From Jaltomata sinuosa (taxonomy: Eukaryota > Streptophyta > Magnoliopsida > Solanales > Solanaceae), in assembly GCA_003996215.1 (NCBI GenBank), contig QJPP01007233.1, positions 801,501 through 865,500 on the forward strand: a DNA stretch of 64,000 nt, given 5' to 3'. The notes under the pieces were generated by a model. It was given only the letters and a program-made list of their open reading frames with translations. It was not told where the DNA came from and ran no database searches. A program made the translations under genes and the position numbers. Of this stretch, positions 49,847-61,611 are shown in pieces (within the stretch, counting starts at the first letter, position 1; each line of letters opens with the position of its first letter).

Positions 49847-50185
49847 TGAGACACGGCAGTACTACTATTAAATTGGACATCACATTGGGTAATTAATTGA
49901 TATAGTCTTTTTCCTAGTTTAAATTAGGACGTATAACTAATTAATTGATGGTTCCATCTCACCAGTAAAGATGCGCAATTAATACTAAAACGTAAAATAT
50001 GATATGATGCAACTTTTTTGTCGCCCATGTGATTCATATGCTAAAGAAGAAGAAAGAAAAAGAGATGGAATTTAATAGCTTTTGCTAACAAATTTAATGC
50101 TCGTAGAGGGCAAGTCAAAACTTAAATGTATAACGTTTATTTATTTTTACTGTTTCAATATTGACTTGATAGATTTTTTAAAGTG

Positions 50186-50681
50186 TATTCTCTCCGTTCT
50201 TAAATAAGTGATTGTTTTAACTTAAACACACTCCGTAAGAAAATATTCATTTTTAGAAAACAGAGAATATTTTTACTAATTTATTCTTAATAAATAATAA
50301 CTTTTGAAAAAAATATAGTTCTTTAATAATTTTTTGGTTATGTAAACTTTCTTTATACAAAGAAGGGTAAAGTTGAAAGAACATCATTAATGTCTTCTTG
50401 ATTATCTAAGCACCACTTATTTAGGAACAAAATAAAAAAGCTAAAGAACCACTTATTTAGAACGGGAGAGTAATAAATAGAATGATATTTTACTATATCA
50501 CTCTTTGAATATAATAAATTCAATATTTTGAAATATTTATTAAAAATGACTATAGTTAATAATAAGGATAGATTAGAAACTAAGTGAGTAATTATCTTTT
50601 GATTTTTTTAAACTGGACAAGTAAATATCATCATTTATTTTTAGTATAATAAATAAGTAATTGTGGACGGAGGGAGTAATG
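50186..50681. mobile_element. Two abutting Stowaway-like MITEs
   Basis: The first (50186-50472) has ends CTCTCCGTTCTTAAATAAGTG and CACTTATTTAGAACGGGAGAG. The second starts at once and ends at about 50681 with TGGACGGAGGGAGTA. Its interior (CACTCTTTGAATATAATAAA, GACTATAGTTAATAATAA) recurs in the element near 52594-52835. Confidence 0.55.
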
Positions 50682-51613
50682 ATTAGTTTCCTACAAACGT
50701 TTTCTCCATTCCGGAAACTAATTTTTTATGTTTGACTGATCAAAATTTATAAAAAATATTTTTTTTAGAAAAATAAATTCCTCAAAAATGAGTAAAATAA
50801 TTTCACTAGTGATAATAAAAATAAGTTTTATAAATAACATTTCATATTAATTATATCTTCTTCACTCTCAAATACATCTCATTTTTCACTTCATTCTCAC
50901 CCCTCATCTCTCATAGCATTTATCTAAATTAGTATATAAAATATTTTTAAAATAATATGTCTTATGAAAACATTTTTTCCCCCACACTGAACACATCCTT
51001 AGTTATCGGTGCACCTTTTTCTCATGGAAATATGGTTTAATAATTCAGTATAAGATGCTTCTCGACTCTCCAGTACTCTTCAAAGATGAAATAACAAATA
51101 TTTCTTCTATTTATTTTTATTTATTCACTTTAATTTTTTTATATTTTTTAAAATTAATAAATAATATAAATATTTATTATAATATTTATATTAATTGATG
51201 TTTATCATAAGTCTTGAAAAATAAGTAATTAATATTAAAAATAATAATATGTAGAAGTAAATATATTTTTAGCATGTGAACAAGTAAAAATGAACTGATC
51301 AAGTATTTTTCTTTCCATCTTTTCTCTTATTCTCTTTAAGTTATATAAATAAAAGAAATCAGATACATACAAATCAAAAGATATCATAGTTGTTGGACAT
51401 ATCTCTTTCATATGGCATTGATCACCACATTGTCAGTATGTTCTCAATCTAATAATTTCACACCTGTCTCATTTTTTAATACTTTCTCTTTTGTTAGTTA
51501 TTTTTATTTAATGGGATTTAATTTTTTAATCTTTATAAAGTCAAAGTCTTGATGTTCATATTTGTGATGTCCTATATTTCCGCGGGACCCCCTCCCAAAC
51601 CCCTCACTAAGCT

Positions 51614-52115
51614 AGTGTTTGGCCATAGATTCTTAAATATTTAATCAAATATTATTTGGGTGAAGATTTGAGTGAAATTATTTCACTTTTTAAAAAAATA
51701 TGATTTATATCCATAAGTTTTAAAAACTATCAAAACTAACCATAAGTTTGTATTTCATAGTAAGGTAGAAACGTCGACGTAACAAGATTCATGATTTTCG
51801 CAACAAGTCAATTGAATCTTCGTTACAGCAAATAACAAGTAGTGAAGCACGACTATTGTTCCTTTCAAAGATAAAAGTTTGTATAGAATTTGAATAAATA
51901 GAGTGTGTTTTTGTAAAAGATAAAAGTTTGGTGTAGAATTTAAATTTCTAAAACCTCCCAAATAATGAGATTTGGCTTAAATACTAATTTTTTCTAGTAT
52001 TTAAAAATTTGGGTTATTTACCAAAAATATTTACCAAATAATAGCAAATTGTATGGACAAACACTATTTGCCAAAAAAATTCTCAAATATTATTTGGAAA
52101 ATCTATGGCCAAACG
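51614..52115. mobile_element. MITE with GTTTGGCCATAGATT ends
   Basis: About 500 bp bounded by a perfect 15-bp terminal inverted repeat, GTTTGGCCATAGATT (51617-51631) and AATCTATGGCCAAAC (52100-52114). Subterminal inverted blocks around AAATATTATTTGG extend the pairing. The class is uncertain (hAT-like ends). Noncoding. Confidence 0.7.
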
Positions 52116-52593
52116 GATCCTAAAATTAACTTTTTAAATTAAATGTGATTTTCATTTCTAAAACATGTCATAGGGAAAATTGGGAGTCAATTTCACAAAT
52201 GATCATTGAATTTGTAAAAATATTCATTAAAGTTATTTTAAAATTTTATTAGACAATATAATTATCAAATTATGTATATATTTTTAACAAGGTGAAAAAT
52301 AATTTAAAAAGTTAATTTTTTAATAAAAATTTATCAATTATGTGCAAAATTTAATCTAATTTAATGATTAAATGGTTCAAAAAATAAAAATAAAAATTTC
52401 CATTAAACTATAGATAACAAATAAGTCACGATTGAATTATTTAAAAAGTGGAAAGCATCTTCGAAAGAAGAAATATTTCTTCGAAAGCATCTTCTATTTA
52501 ATAACAAATAACAAATAACAAATATTTCTTCGAAAGTGGGAAATACTCTTATGAAAGTACTCTTGTATGTTGTCCCTTTTCCTAGTCTAGTTT

Positions 52594-52835
52594 ACTACCC
52601 CTCCGTCCACTATTATCTTGACACACTTTTAAGAAAATATAAATGGAAAGATAATTTTATCATATCACCCTTTGAATATAATAAATACAATTTCTTAAAA
52701 AATACATTGGAGAAATGACTATAGTTAATAATAAAGGTAAATTAGAAACTAAGTGTTAAATTCTCTTAATTTTATAAATTGAACAACTATTATTAAACAT
52801 TTATTTTTAGTATATTGGACAAGTAAAAATGGGCA
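52594..52835. mobile_element. Stowaway-like MITE
   Basis: Starts CTACCCCTCCGTCCACTATT and contains CACCCTTTGAATATAATAAA and GACTATAGTTAATAATAAAG, shared with the element ending at 50681. It lies within 1.2 kb upstream of the first annexin D4 gene, and the right boundary is approximate. Confidence 0.5.
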
Positions 52836-53650
52836 GATGATGTATCATGGTAGGAAAATGGATACTCCTCATAATAGATGAAATTAGATGTAATAACATG
52901 AATTATTAAAAATTTGGCAAGTAATTGTAGCAAGCTAGTAGGCGAGAAGCAGGAGAAAATACCATTTAAAGTGAAGTATCAAATGTAATTACAATTAATT
53001 AAGAAAATATGTAATTCAGTTGTAAAACAAAAAAGAGCGGTCTGTGCAATCTTACCCTGTATTTTCATAAGAGCTTGTTTTCACGACTTGAACTCGTGAC
53101 CTCATGGACACGTGAAAAAAAAACTTTACTAGTTACTCCACTCATGTTTGGGCTCCAAAATATGTGATTTTAAACCTTGCAAATTCTCTTTATGAATGGA
53201 ATCCTTGATAAAATACAACGATGCCATATTTTAGTAATTAATTACTGTTTGGATGACTGGATCTGCTTTCAGCTTGTCATTATGCTTTTACAAATATCTT
53301 TGAGAAAAGTTCAATAAAAAGGAATGAACCAATTGCTAATATGAAATTTCCAAAGGTAGATAAAGCATCAAAAGCAGATCGCCGAACATTTATTAAAACA
53401 TTAAATTAATAAGAAATAGTAATAGAGATTAGACTTAATTAAAGTAATTACCTTTTTAAAATTTGTTTTAGGCGTTACAACCTGTAGTTTGATGAACAAG
53501 GGAAAGTACAGGGAATTGAATGGCCACATCTTTATAATTTTAAATGGTATTTTTTGTACATCGAGGGCTACTTTGGTCTTTTATTGGTTTGATCAAACTT
53601 AGGTAACCGGCCGGTAATAGGTAAATGACAGAATTATCCCTAATAACCCA

Positions 53651-53657
53651 TATAAAT
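53651..53657 (+). promoter_or_regulatory. Putative TATA box of annexin D4 copy 1
   Basis: TATAAAT lies in CCCATATAAATGTAGTTGG, 113 bp before the ATG. The same block with the same surroundings occurs before the second D4 copy (63230-63236), so the element is conserved between paralogues. Confidence 0.6.
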
Positions 53658-53763
53658 GTAGTTGGAATTGAATCACAATTCTCTCACCTCTCAACTCTCC
53701 TCTCTCCCTCTCACACACAAAGAGACAAAAACTCAAAAACAGAGAAAAATAACAGAAAAAATA

Positions 53764-55945
53764 ATGGCAGAGGCTAATTCATATGCATCTCTCACCAAGG
53801 CTTTCTCAGGTTCTTTTCCATTTCTTCTTCTTCTTCTTCTTCTTCTAAAACTGTATTTTTTATAGAAGTTTTTAGGCTAATTCTTCAAGTTTTTACCACT
53901 AAACTCTCACTGGATCCTCATCTTTTCTTACCATATACTGTATTTCCTTTGCAAAGTTGTTTTAAATTAGTTTTCTTAATCTGAATTTACTTTCATCTAT
54001 ATAATTTGGGTATTACAGGTGCATTTTTCTGTCTGAGAAAGCAATTAGCCCTTTATACTTACTATTCCCCATTTCAATTTGTTTGTCTTTAACTTGACTG
54101 TGCACGGAATTTAAGAAGAGTAAAGAAATTTTTGAGTACTGTGGTTTTGCCTTTTAATCTTGTTGTCTTAAATATACCACGTGAGATCTTGAAATCAAAG
54201 AGTTGTCAAATTAGAAAAGAACATACTAGAAAGGAAAGTGAGACAAATAAATTGACACAGAACGAGTATACAAGGGTGTATCAGGTTAAAAAAAATACAA
54301 GTTCACGTCAAATTAATAAATACAAGCTAAGTGTCTTTCGTACACATATTTCTAGAGGTGTCAAATGGGTGGGTTAAGCTGAATTTGGAGGGGTCAAAGT
54401 GAGCTAAGTTAATAAATAGACAAGTTATTGACCTGCCCAAAAGCTTCTTGGGTTGAAATGGGCTAAAATGCAGGTCATAATCCAACATGTCCAATTTTTA
54501 CGAAGTTTTAATTGTTTTATTTATTTATTTTTAGAAATTTTTAGTACCTAATAAAAATTTTATTTATAGGACTTGGTGTGGATGAGAATTTATTCATCTC
54601 AACACTAGGGAAATGGAATAGGCATCAAAGGGAATCCTACAGGGTAAGCACCCCTGGATTCTTCAGAGAAGACGAACGCCACTTCCAGAGATGGGATGAT
54701 CAACATATCCTTCAGCTTCGCCAAGAATTTTTGCGTCTTAAGGTACTTATGTAGTATATTTTACATTAATTATCCGTAAAACCTTGTCAAATCCTATTAC
54801 TTATTTATCGTAGTTGCTTGCTGTAAGAGATAGTGAAGGGAGCATTATGTAATGTTCTGTAAGTTTAGTCTTATGAAATGATTTGTGATCTTGTTTTCTT
54901 ATAGGATGCAGTGGTGTTGTACACAATGCACCCATGGGAAAGAGATGCTCGTTTGTTCAAGGAGGCGTTATTATTGAAAGTACCTAAACACGATGTTCTC
55001 ATTGAGACTGCTTGCACTCGATCCTCTGAAGATCTTTTGGGAGCAAGAAAAGCTTACCACTCCCTTTTTGAACACTCAATTGAGGAAGATATTGCCTTCC
55101 ATATTCAATGTCCTGAAAGAAAGGTAATAGTTATTAGTGTAGTGAATTATCATTCTTATTAGTTACCAATTAACGATATTTGTTCAAAGTTCTCGATTAG
55201 TAATTTACCCCTCTTTTTTTAATGACAAACAGCTTCTAGTTGCTCTTGTGAGTTCCTACCGTTATGAAGGGCCACGAGTAAACGATGATCTTGCAAAATC
55301 TGAGGCTAAGATATTTGCGAATGCAATAAAAAAGGCTGACAAGAAGAAGCTGATTGATGAGGATGAAGACATTGTGAGGATCCTTTCAACAAGAAGCAAG
55401 CTCCATCTTAAGGCCATCTATAGCCATTACAAGGAAATCACTGGCAATTTCTTGGACGAGGTCAGAAAAAAAGAGTTTAATTTCTATGCACCGACAGTTC
55501 ATAATTTTTTTATACCATTAGTTACTTAATCTCAATTTTTTTCTTCAGGATCTTGAAGGTGACTTGACCTTGAAACAAGTTGTTCAATGCCTTTGTGTAC
55601 CTCAAGCATACTTTAGCAAGGTAAATAGCAATCACAAAACTGATAAGTATAATGCAGTATACTGTATTCCTCCCCATTTTGTATGAAATAATTTGGTTGT
55701 CTGTTTTGATTTTCTTGTTTCTCATTGCATAGATTTTGATCTCGTCCTTAAGATTGGATGTGGATGAATCTGCTAAAGACTCAGTGACTCGAATCATAGT
55801 TACAAGAGCAGACGACGACGATATGAAGCAAATCAAAGAAGAATTCCAGAGCAAATGTGGAACTACCTTGGCCGCAAAGATTGAAGAAGTTGCTAATGGA
55901 AGCTACAGGGATTTCTTGCTTACTATAATTGCAAAATCTGTCTAA
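53764..55945 (+). CDS. ANN4: Annexin D4-like, tandem copy 1
   Basis: Six exons: 53764-53809, 54570-54742, 54905-55123, 55233-55460, 55549-55620, 55733-55945, giving 316 residues. Membrane-binding annexin closest to Arabidopsis ANN4. Repeat I reads GLGVDENLFISTLGKW, with Val where the usual GxGT loop has Thr. Repeat II has MHPWERDARLFKEAL and ETACTRSSEDLLGARKAYHS. Repeat III has SSYRYEGPRVNDDLAKSEAK and RILSTRSKLHL. Repeat IV has RLDVDESAKDSVTRIIVTRA followed by DDDDM, so the classical loop is absent, as in Arabidopsis ANN4. Calcium binding by classical loops is therefore probably weak or altered (inference). Intron 1 is 760 bp and holds TE-like sequence. The promoter shares blocks with copy 2 at 63301. 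Confidence 0.94.
53818..53848 (+). repeat. TTC microsatellite in annexin D4 intron 1
   Basis: Nine TTC-type units follow just downstream of the first donor site. The corresponding place in copy 2 has only two or three units (63357-63369). Confidence 0.85.
54066..54545. mobile_element. TE-like sequences in intron 1 of annexin D4 copy 1
   Basis: Two blocks: a Stowaway-like one (CATTTCAATTTGTTTGTCTT near 54072 and the rough inverse ACAAATAAATTGACACAGAA near 54242), and a block starting AGAGGTGTCAAATGGGTGGG near 54354 with GGGTTGAAATGGGCTAAAAT inside, a common dispersed Solanaceae repeat pattern. Intron 1 of copy 2 is only 247 bp and lacks both, so they were gained in copy 1 or lost in copy 2. 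Confidence 0.5.
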
Positions 55946-56389
55946 TTATTTGGTCCAGATTTTGACATATCCAATGTTGCATCAGTTGTTCCATGTTCCC
56001 AAATGCTTGTTTCCCATTTGCTCTTCTTTTGAAGAATTTATGTATGATTTCAATGTCCCCATTTCAAATGAGCAATTTCAATATCATCGTTTCAGCTTCT
56101 TGATTCAGCTTATCATAGTACATTTGTAGTAGAATAAGATATGGAGCTCCGATCTGCTATATGAGTTTTAACTTGCTACATTTCTCCTTTTGATTCTTGC
56201 GGTTATTTAGGAAACATAGATTGGACTTTATTTAAATTCAAGATGCTCAGTCCTAAAACATCCTTATGCGCCATTTTGTCGATCAGCTTGTGAGCATGTA
56301 TTTCTTCAGAATCACCAAGAAACTGAAGCAAAGGAGAAAGTATGCTGGACAGCTTAAGTCGTTTCTATTTGAAACATGTTGATTTTGGA

Positions 56390-56792
56390 TCATATAAATA
56401 TTGAAGGACTAGTGAAGAAGAAGAAGCAGAGAGAACAATACTTTGACGCCTTAAAAAAAGGAGTGAAGCGAGTACCACATCGATAAACAACAGTAAGTTC
56501 AAAGGTTGTCGCAATAGAAAAGTGCAGCGCAGGTAAGCTGGATAAATCACGCAGCCATGCAGTGAGCACAAAGCGAACTATTCTTTCGCCTTTTACTAAA
56601 GAATACCGTGTGCGTGCTGCAATTAGTGGCATACGCCAATTTTTGGAGGGTTCTCTCTTTGAGATCCCCAACTAGTCTAGTTCCAAACATTTGTATCGTT
56701 AATTCAAACTGGTTAATGAATTGAAGATTAATGCATTCTACCCCAATGTAAGTACTCATTGGACACCCCAAAGCGCTCTGACAGTCCCCCAA
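56390..56792 (-). other. Unidentified less AT-rich segment with overlapping minus-strand open frames
   Basis: The minus strand is open in two frames (81 codons at 56547-56792 and 93 codons at 56390-56671) with ordinary amino-acid composition, e.g. FGTRLVGDLKERTLQKLAYA in one. I recognise no family. It may be a broken gene fragment carried into the spacer, or chance. Annotated only because base composition stands out from the surrounding AT-rich DNA. Confidence 0.25.
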
Positions 56793-56979
56793 GAACTAGC
56801 AAACAATTGTGTCTAATGAAAAAAGTGTAGTTCTCTTTTCACCAAAAGCTGTAATGAATTCCTTACACGATATGTACTTTGAACTGAATTTAGCAACGGC
56901 AATGTTGAAGAATTTTACAGTGGCAATTCACAATAGTGTAGAATATAATATGAATTGTCTTTTGGCATTATTTGTAATG

Positions 56980-58111
56980 GAGAGAAGTGACGAAAACACA
57001 CCTAAATTTGACACAAATTATTATTTTAGTCCCCCATCTATACCCAGCATTAAAAATACCTCTATGCTTTGACTAAATATATTTAAAAATGCCCCTAAAT
57101 TGCCACACCTAACTAAGTGTGTTCACTTGCGGTGGTCCAGAGAACGATGTAATAATAATTGGGCCATGAGAGACTCTTTAAGTATTGCAAAAGAAAGGGC
57201 TTCTGACCATTAATTCTGTAACAAAGGAGCGTAGTGGCAGGCTCGCATAGCTAAAGCCGGACTTATTTGCTGATGTGGCATTTATGTGTCATCTATGTAG
57301 ATATTTAAAGTCACAAAAAAAGGCATTAGAAAGAATCAAAATCTCTAGAACTCTCCCTTTCATCTTCCTCATTATATTTCTCCTAATTTTCCCCTGCAAT
57401 TTCACATAATTGCTCGTCTTCGTCGGCCCCGATCTCCGGCAATGTTGTTGACGACTGCACTAATTTTTCTTTTCTCAAATCGTCCCTTCACTGGACTTAC
57501 AATTCAACAAATTTCACACTTTCAATTGCTTTTACTGCTCTTTTGTCTTCTTCTAATGGCTGGATATCATGTAGAATTAACCCAATTGCCCCCGGCCTGA
57601 TCGTTACTCAGTCACTTGTAGCATTCAAATCTCCAAACGGATCCATGATTGTCAAAAAATACAATCTTACTACTTCATATAAATTCATTATATAAACTAA
57701 TAAACTTTAGTTCAAATATGTTTTGAATTCTAAAGCGGAGTACTCTAATGATGTCATGAAAATCTTGGCCATTAAACAAAATGGTCAAGAAAAACTTTTG
57801 AATTCAAACTTGGAGTGTGTTTTAATAGAGGAAAACTTAAATAGGAAGAAAAGGGTTGTTGGGGTGAGTTTAAAATTAAAAGAAAAAGTAAAAATTAGAT
57901 TATTTTTTTTACCATTTGCTGCTTATGTGCCATTTTCTTAAGCATCTCACTTGCTCACAAGAATTTGAAATCACTTGCTATGCTATGTGTTAATTTGAGG
58001 ATGTTTTTAATGCATTTAGTCTTGTATAAGGATATTTTTAATACTAAGTATAAATTAAGGATTAAAGTAATAATTCACGCTAAATTTAAGGATATTTTCA
58101 TCACTTCTCTC
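56980..58111. mobile_element. Non-autonomous Mutator-like element with long TIRs
   Basis: Ends are GAGAGAAGTGA and TCACTTCTCTC, and imperfect terminal pairing continues for over 100 bp (e.g. GACACAAATTATTATTTTAG against the inverse of CTAAAGTAATAATTCACGC). It is flanked by TTTGTAATG (56971-56979) and TTTCTAATG (58112-58120), a 9-bp duplication with one mismatch, as expected for Mutator-like elements. The interior holds a GC-richer part near 57420-57460 (CTCGTCTTCGTCGGCCCCGA) but no transposase. Confidence 0.75.
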
Positions 58112-58247
58112 TTTCTAATGCAAACTATCAATTACCAGTAACTTTTTGTGTTATTTTGTTAAGATGTGCAATTTAAAAATAAAGTCGATATAAGAGCTCT
58201 AATTTAGCATCATTATACTAAGTAGTAAGTACTAGTATGATTGCAAT

Positions 58248-58900
58248 TAGGGGTATCAATGGTTTTTAAAAAACTGACGTAAATCAATTTTTAAGTTTCT
58301 TTAATAAAATTGACGATTTTTATATAAGTTTATAACCGTGTCGAATAATTATGTAGATTTTTATTTTATAAAAATTAATCGAGAAAATACCGAACCGTAT
58401 CGAATAATACATGTGTAAATATATTTTATATACATTAAGTTTAAAAATCATAAAATATGAAAAATTTTGTTTAGGACCCGGGGTGATATGAAAAACATTA
58501 ACATAATTAACGCAAAGTCCTAATATTGAAACTTATTATACTACTCCGATCGAAACTACATTAGTTCTAGGTTCGATTCTCGAATAGTAACTAGTAAGCT
58601 ACAAGAGATTCCAATGATCTTTCGTGTTGTCTTGGTTCATCACCTTTTAAATAATAAAAATACCTAAAGAGTGTTTGCTAAAGTCATATATAAATATACA
58701 TGATAGAATGTTCTAACTTTTATATTTTCTTTAAAAAAATATCAAAAATTAATCGAACCGTACCGATACCGAAAAAAAACTGAGATGATGAGACGATTTC
58801 GAAAAGTCTAATTTTAATTATATAAAATAATATAAGCAAAAAATTAATATGGTATAAATTTTATAAAATAACCGTTCGAATCGTACCACTTACACCCCTA
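58248..58900. mobile_element. hAT-like MITE with TAGGGGT ends
   Basis: Starts TAGGGGTATCAATGG and ends CCACTTACACCCCTA. It is flanked by ATTGCAAT (58240-58247) and ATTGCAAC (58901-58908), an 8-bp duplication with one mismatch, as in hAT elements. The interior has paired motifs such as CCGAACCGTATCGAATAAT and TCGAACCGTACCGATACCG. Confidence 0.65.
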
Positions 58901-59000
58901 ATTGCAACAACAGATTTTGACATTTGATCTTCTTCTAAGGCGGTTAAACATATATATGCCATTTAATGCAAGTACCCCTTTTTTCCAATAGAAAGTGAAA

Positions 59001-59462
59001 TAATCCTCCGTTCATTTTTACTTATCCACTATTATCTTCGTTTATTTTTATTCGTCACTTTTAACATATTAAAAAAAGATAATTTTTTTTTATATTTTAC
59101 GTTTATCATTAATTATTTATTCTCCAAATCATTTTACAAGAACTAATATAAGCATTAATGTGGTAGTATCTCGCCCGTTACGATCTTTTTGGTTGAAATG
59201 AAGATACTCCTTCCTTTCGTTATTTGATCCCTATATTAAAACTAAACGTTTGATTTTACTTGTTTAGTTTAGTAAATCAAATAAAGTTTTCATTATATTT
59301 TTCTTATACTCCCCTTAATATTAAATAATTAGAAAAGTAGTAATAATTACATTTAGAGTTCCAAATTATAAAGTTAATTTAGTAAAATATATCTCTAATT
59401 AAAACAGTTTTAAGGAATACGATTAGGTCAACATGAGCCAAATAATACGAAATGGATGAAAT
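59001..59462. mobile_element. Stowaway-like relics
   Basis: Two overlapping or abutting blocks: CCTCCGTTCATTTTTACTTA from about 59005, and TACTCCTTCCTTTCGTTATT from about 59206 with a rough inverse AATAATACGAAATGGATGAA near 59440. Boundaries are approximate. Confidence 0.45.
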
Positions 59463-60474
59463 AATATATAATATATGTTAATGTGTAGTGTTGCATCACA
59501 ATAGAGATTTTCTCTTGCAACGACGACATATTTAATGATAAAATAGACAGTAATTTTTTATTAATCTGAACACTACGTGCTTAACAAAATAATTGACTCT
59601 CACTTTTATTACTTTACTTCTTAAGTCTAGTTTCTTTTTCTTTCTTTATTTTTAAAAAAATAAATAAATCTCAACATAACGTTCTTTTTCCTATTTATTG
59701 ATTTTTGCTGTGATTTCAGTTTGTGACCATTGCATAGTTTTCTTGAAGTAATCAACATATGATCCTATGTCTGGACAGGCCCATTAGTTGTTACTCACGT
59801 AAACTAATTAAATAATGTTTTTGATATTCTTTTCTTTTCTTAATGTTTTAAGATAATTTTAAGCTAAGTCTTGATGTTCATACTAATGTCACTCTGTTAT
59901 AAAGTCTATAAAAAAATTAAGTAACAAGCTTTCATCATCAGTTTCAATAGAGACAAAAAGATAATATTAGATAATTTTTTCTGATTAATTAGTGTGAGCA
60001 AATTAATAAGGACGCCACTATTTAAAACGTGGCATATATAGGAAAAATTAACTAGTCATGGATATCTTGACAAACGATTGACATAGTATGGACGATAGTA
60101 AATATCATGCAGATATATAATATTCTGTTTAAAACTAAATTACGAAGACTTGGCCTCAATTATTAGCATAGGCTTCATTTTTAATTAGATGTAGCTAGTG
60201 GGATATACGAAGAATGTGATGTGCGCGTAATTTTACTTTTAACTATCTTGTGAAGATAGTGAGACTGTTTTTAGTTATTCGATAGATTCTTGACTCAAGT
60301 AAAATATATTAAATCAAATATGAAAAAAGATCTAAAAACGGAGAAAGAACAATAACAACAACAAATAATGTAATAATCGAAGTGAAAAAATAACAGATAT
60401 ATAGTACCAAATTGAAAAATTAAATAATAGGAGAGTAGTTATAACAATACAACTGATAAAGAAAACGAGAACTA

Positions 60475-60785
60475 ACCTTCTACCACTAATTCGATCTCGA
60501 CCTCATGTCTAAGGTCATGTTTTTGATAAGCTGGAGGAATGGCATGTCACCTTTCCATCATATTTCTTAGACTTACGTCTACTTTTTCATTGGGATATTT
60601 GTGCATCCCTTCTTCACATATTCTAACCATCGCAACCTCGCTTCTTTTATCTTATCCACCACAAAGGTTACTCTCATCTTATCCCGAATATCTTTGTTTC
60701 TAATCCTATCTCTTCCTAATATGCCACACATATATCTATTTCAACATCTTTATTTTCACTACTTTCATCTTATGGCAATGCCAAC
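60475..60785 (-). mobile_element. RTE-type LINE fragment
   Basis: The plus strand holds the inverse of the same reverse-transcriptase 3' region as 25530-26280: CATCGCAACCTCGCTTCTTT, CTCATCTTATCCCGAATATC, CTAATCCTATCTCTTCCTAA and TATGCCACACATATATCTAT. Heavily decayed. Confidence 0.6.
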
Positions 60786-61611
60786 AAAGTTTTTACTAAA
60801 AAAAATCAAAATATAATGTATTCCTAATTTCAAGCAAATTTAATATATAAATTATTAAAATAATATATGTATGTTAATTATTTTTAATCAAAGGCTAGCT
60901 ACTCGATAGACTATCCTTCATTAATGGACGATTATACATGACAGTTATTTAATGGACCACTAATTAGCTGTTAGTCTTAGATATATTATCTCTTTCACGT
61001 GGCATTGAAAAGTGAGAACTACCACAAGATTTGCACAAATCTGATAATTTCACACGTCTCATTTTCTAATAATTCCCCCCTTTTATTATCTTAACTTAAT
61101 GGGATTTTTTTAAACTTTTTATTTAGTGGTCCAAAATGTTTGGTACGTCGTTACTCAGATAATTACATTTTTATGAAGTCTTAATAATCTTGATATATGT
61201 TCATATTTGTATTATCCTCAAAACTCACGCCTAATAACTAGAAGTAATTTATTTTGTTCATCGTAATTTACACTAGATCTCCAGTAGCTGCTGTTCTGAA
61301 CGTGCTCTAATTTACATTTTGAAAACATGGAATAGGGAAAAACAACCTAATTAAGAATAATTACTTAATGATTTAATATGAAAAAGATAAATTCTCAAGA
61401 GTGATAAGACCTTCGGATAGTTTAGATGTGTAATTGACAATTTCATCATTATTTAGGTATGTCCTCTATGCCTTATGCCCACATAAAACTAAGAAATATC
61501 AGGAGATTTAACTTAAATAAGAATTACTTAACGAGGAGTTATAAGTTGTACTTTGATGACCCGGGGGGGAGTACAGGAATTGAATGGCCACGCGATGTCT
61601 TTATAATTTTA

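Larger units (their letters stand above)
47889..53763. other. Intergenic between divergent annexin D3 and D4, rich in MITEs
   Basis: A 5.9-kb, very AT-rich spacer. It holds the upstream region of annexin D3 (just after 47889), at least four Stowaway-like elements between 49272 and 50681, one near 52594-52835, a MITE at 51614-52115 and the annexin D4 promoter. From about 51400 onward, blocks match the region upstream of the second D4 copy (about 60985 onward). No other gene is recognised. Confidence 0.6.

Noticed and set aside
58240..58908. Possible ORFs in the 58.2-58.9 kb block
   Set aside because: The block has hAT-like ends with an 8-bp duplication and no coding pattern, so it is treated as a MITE.
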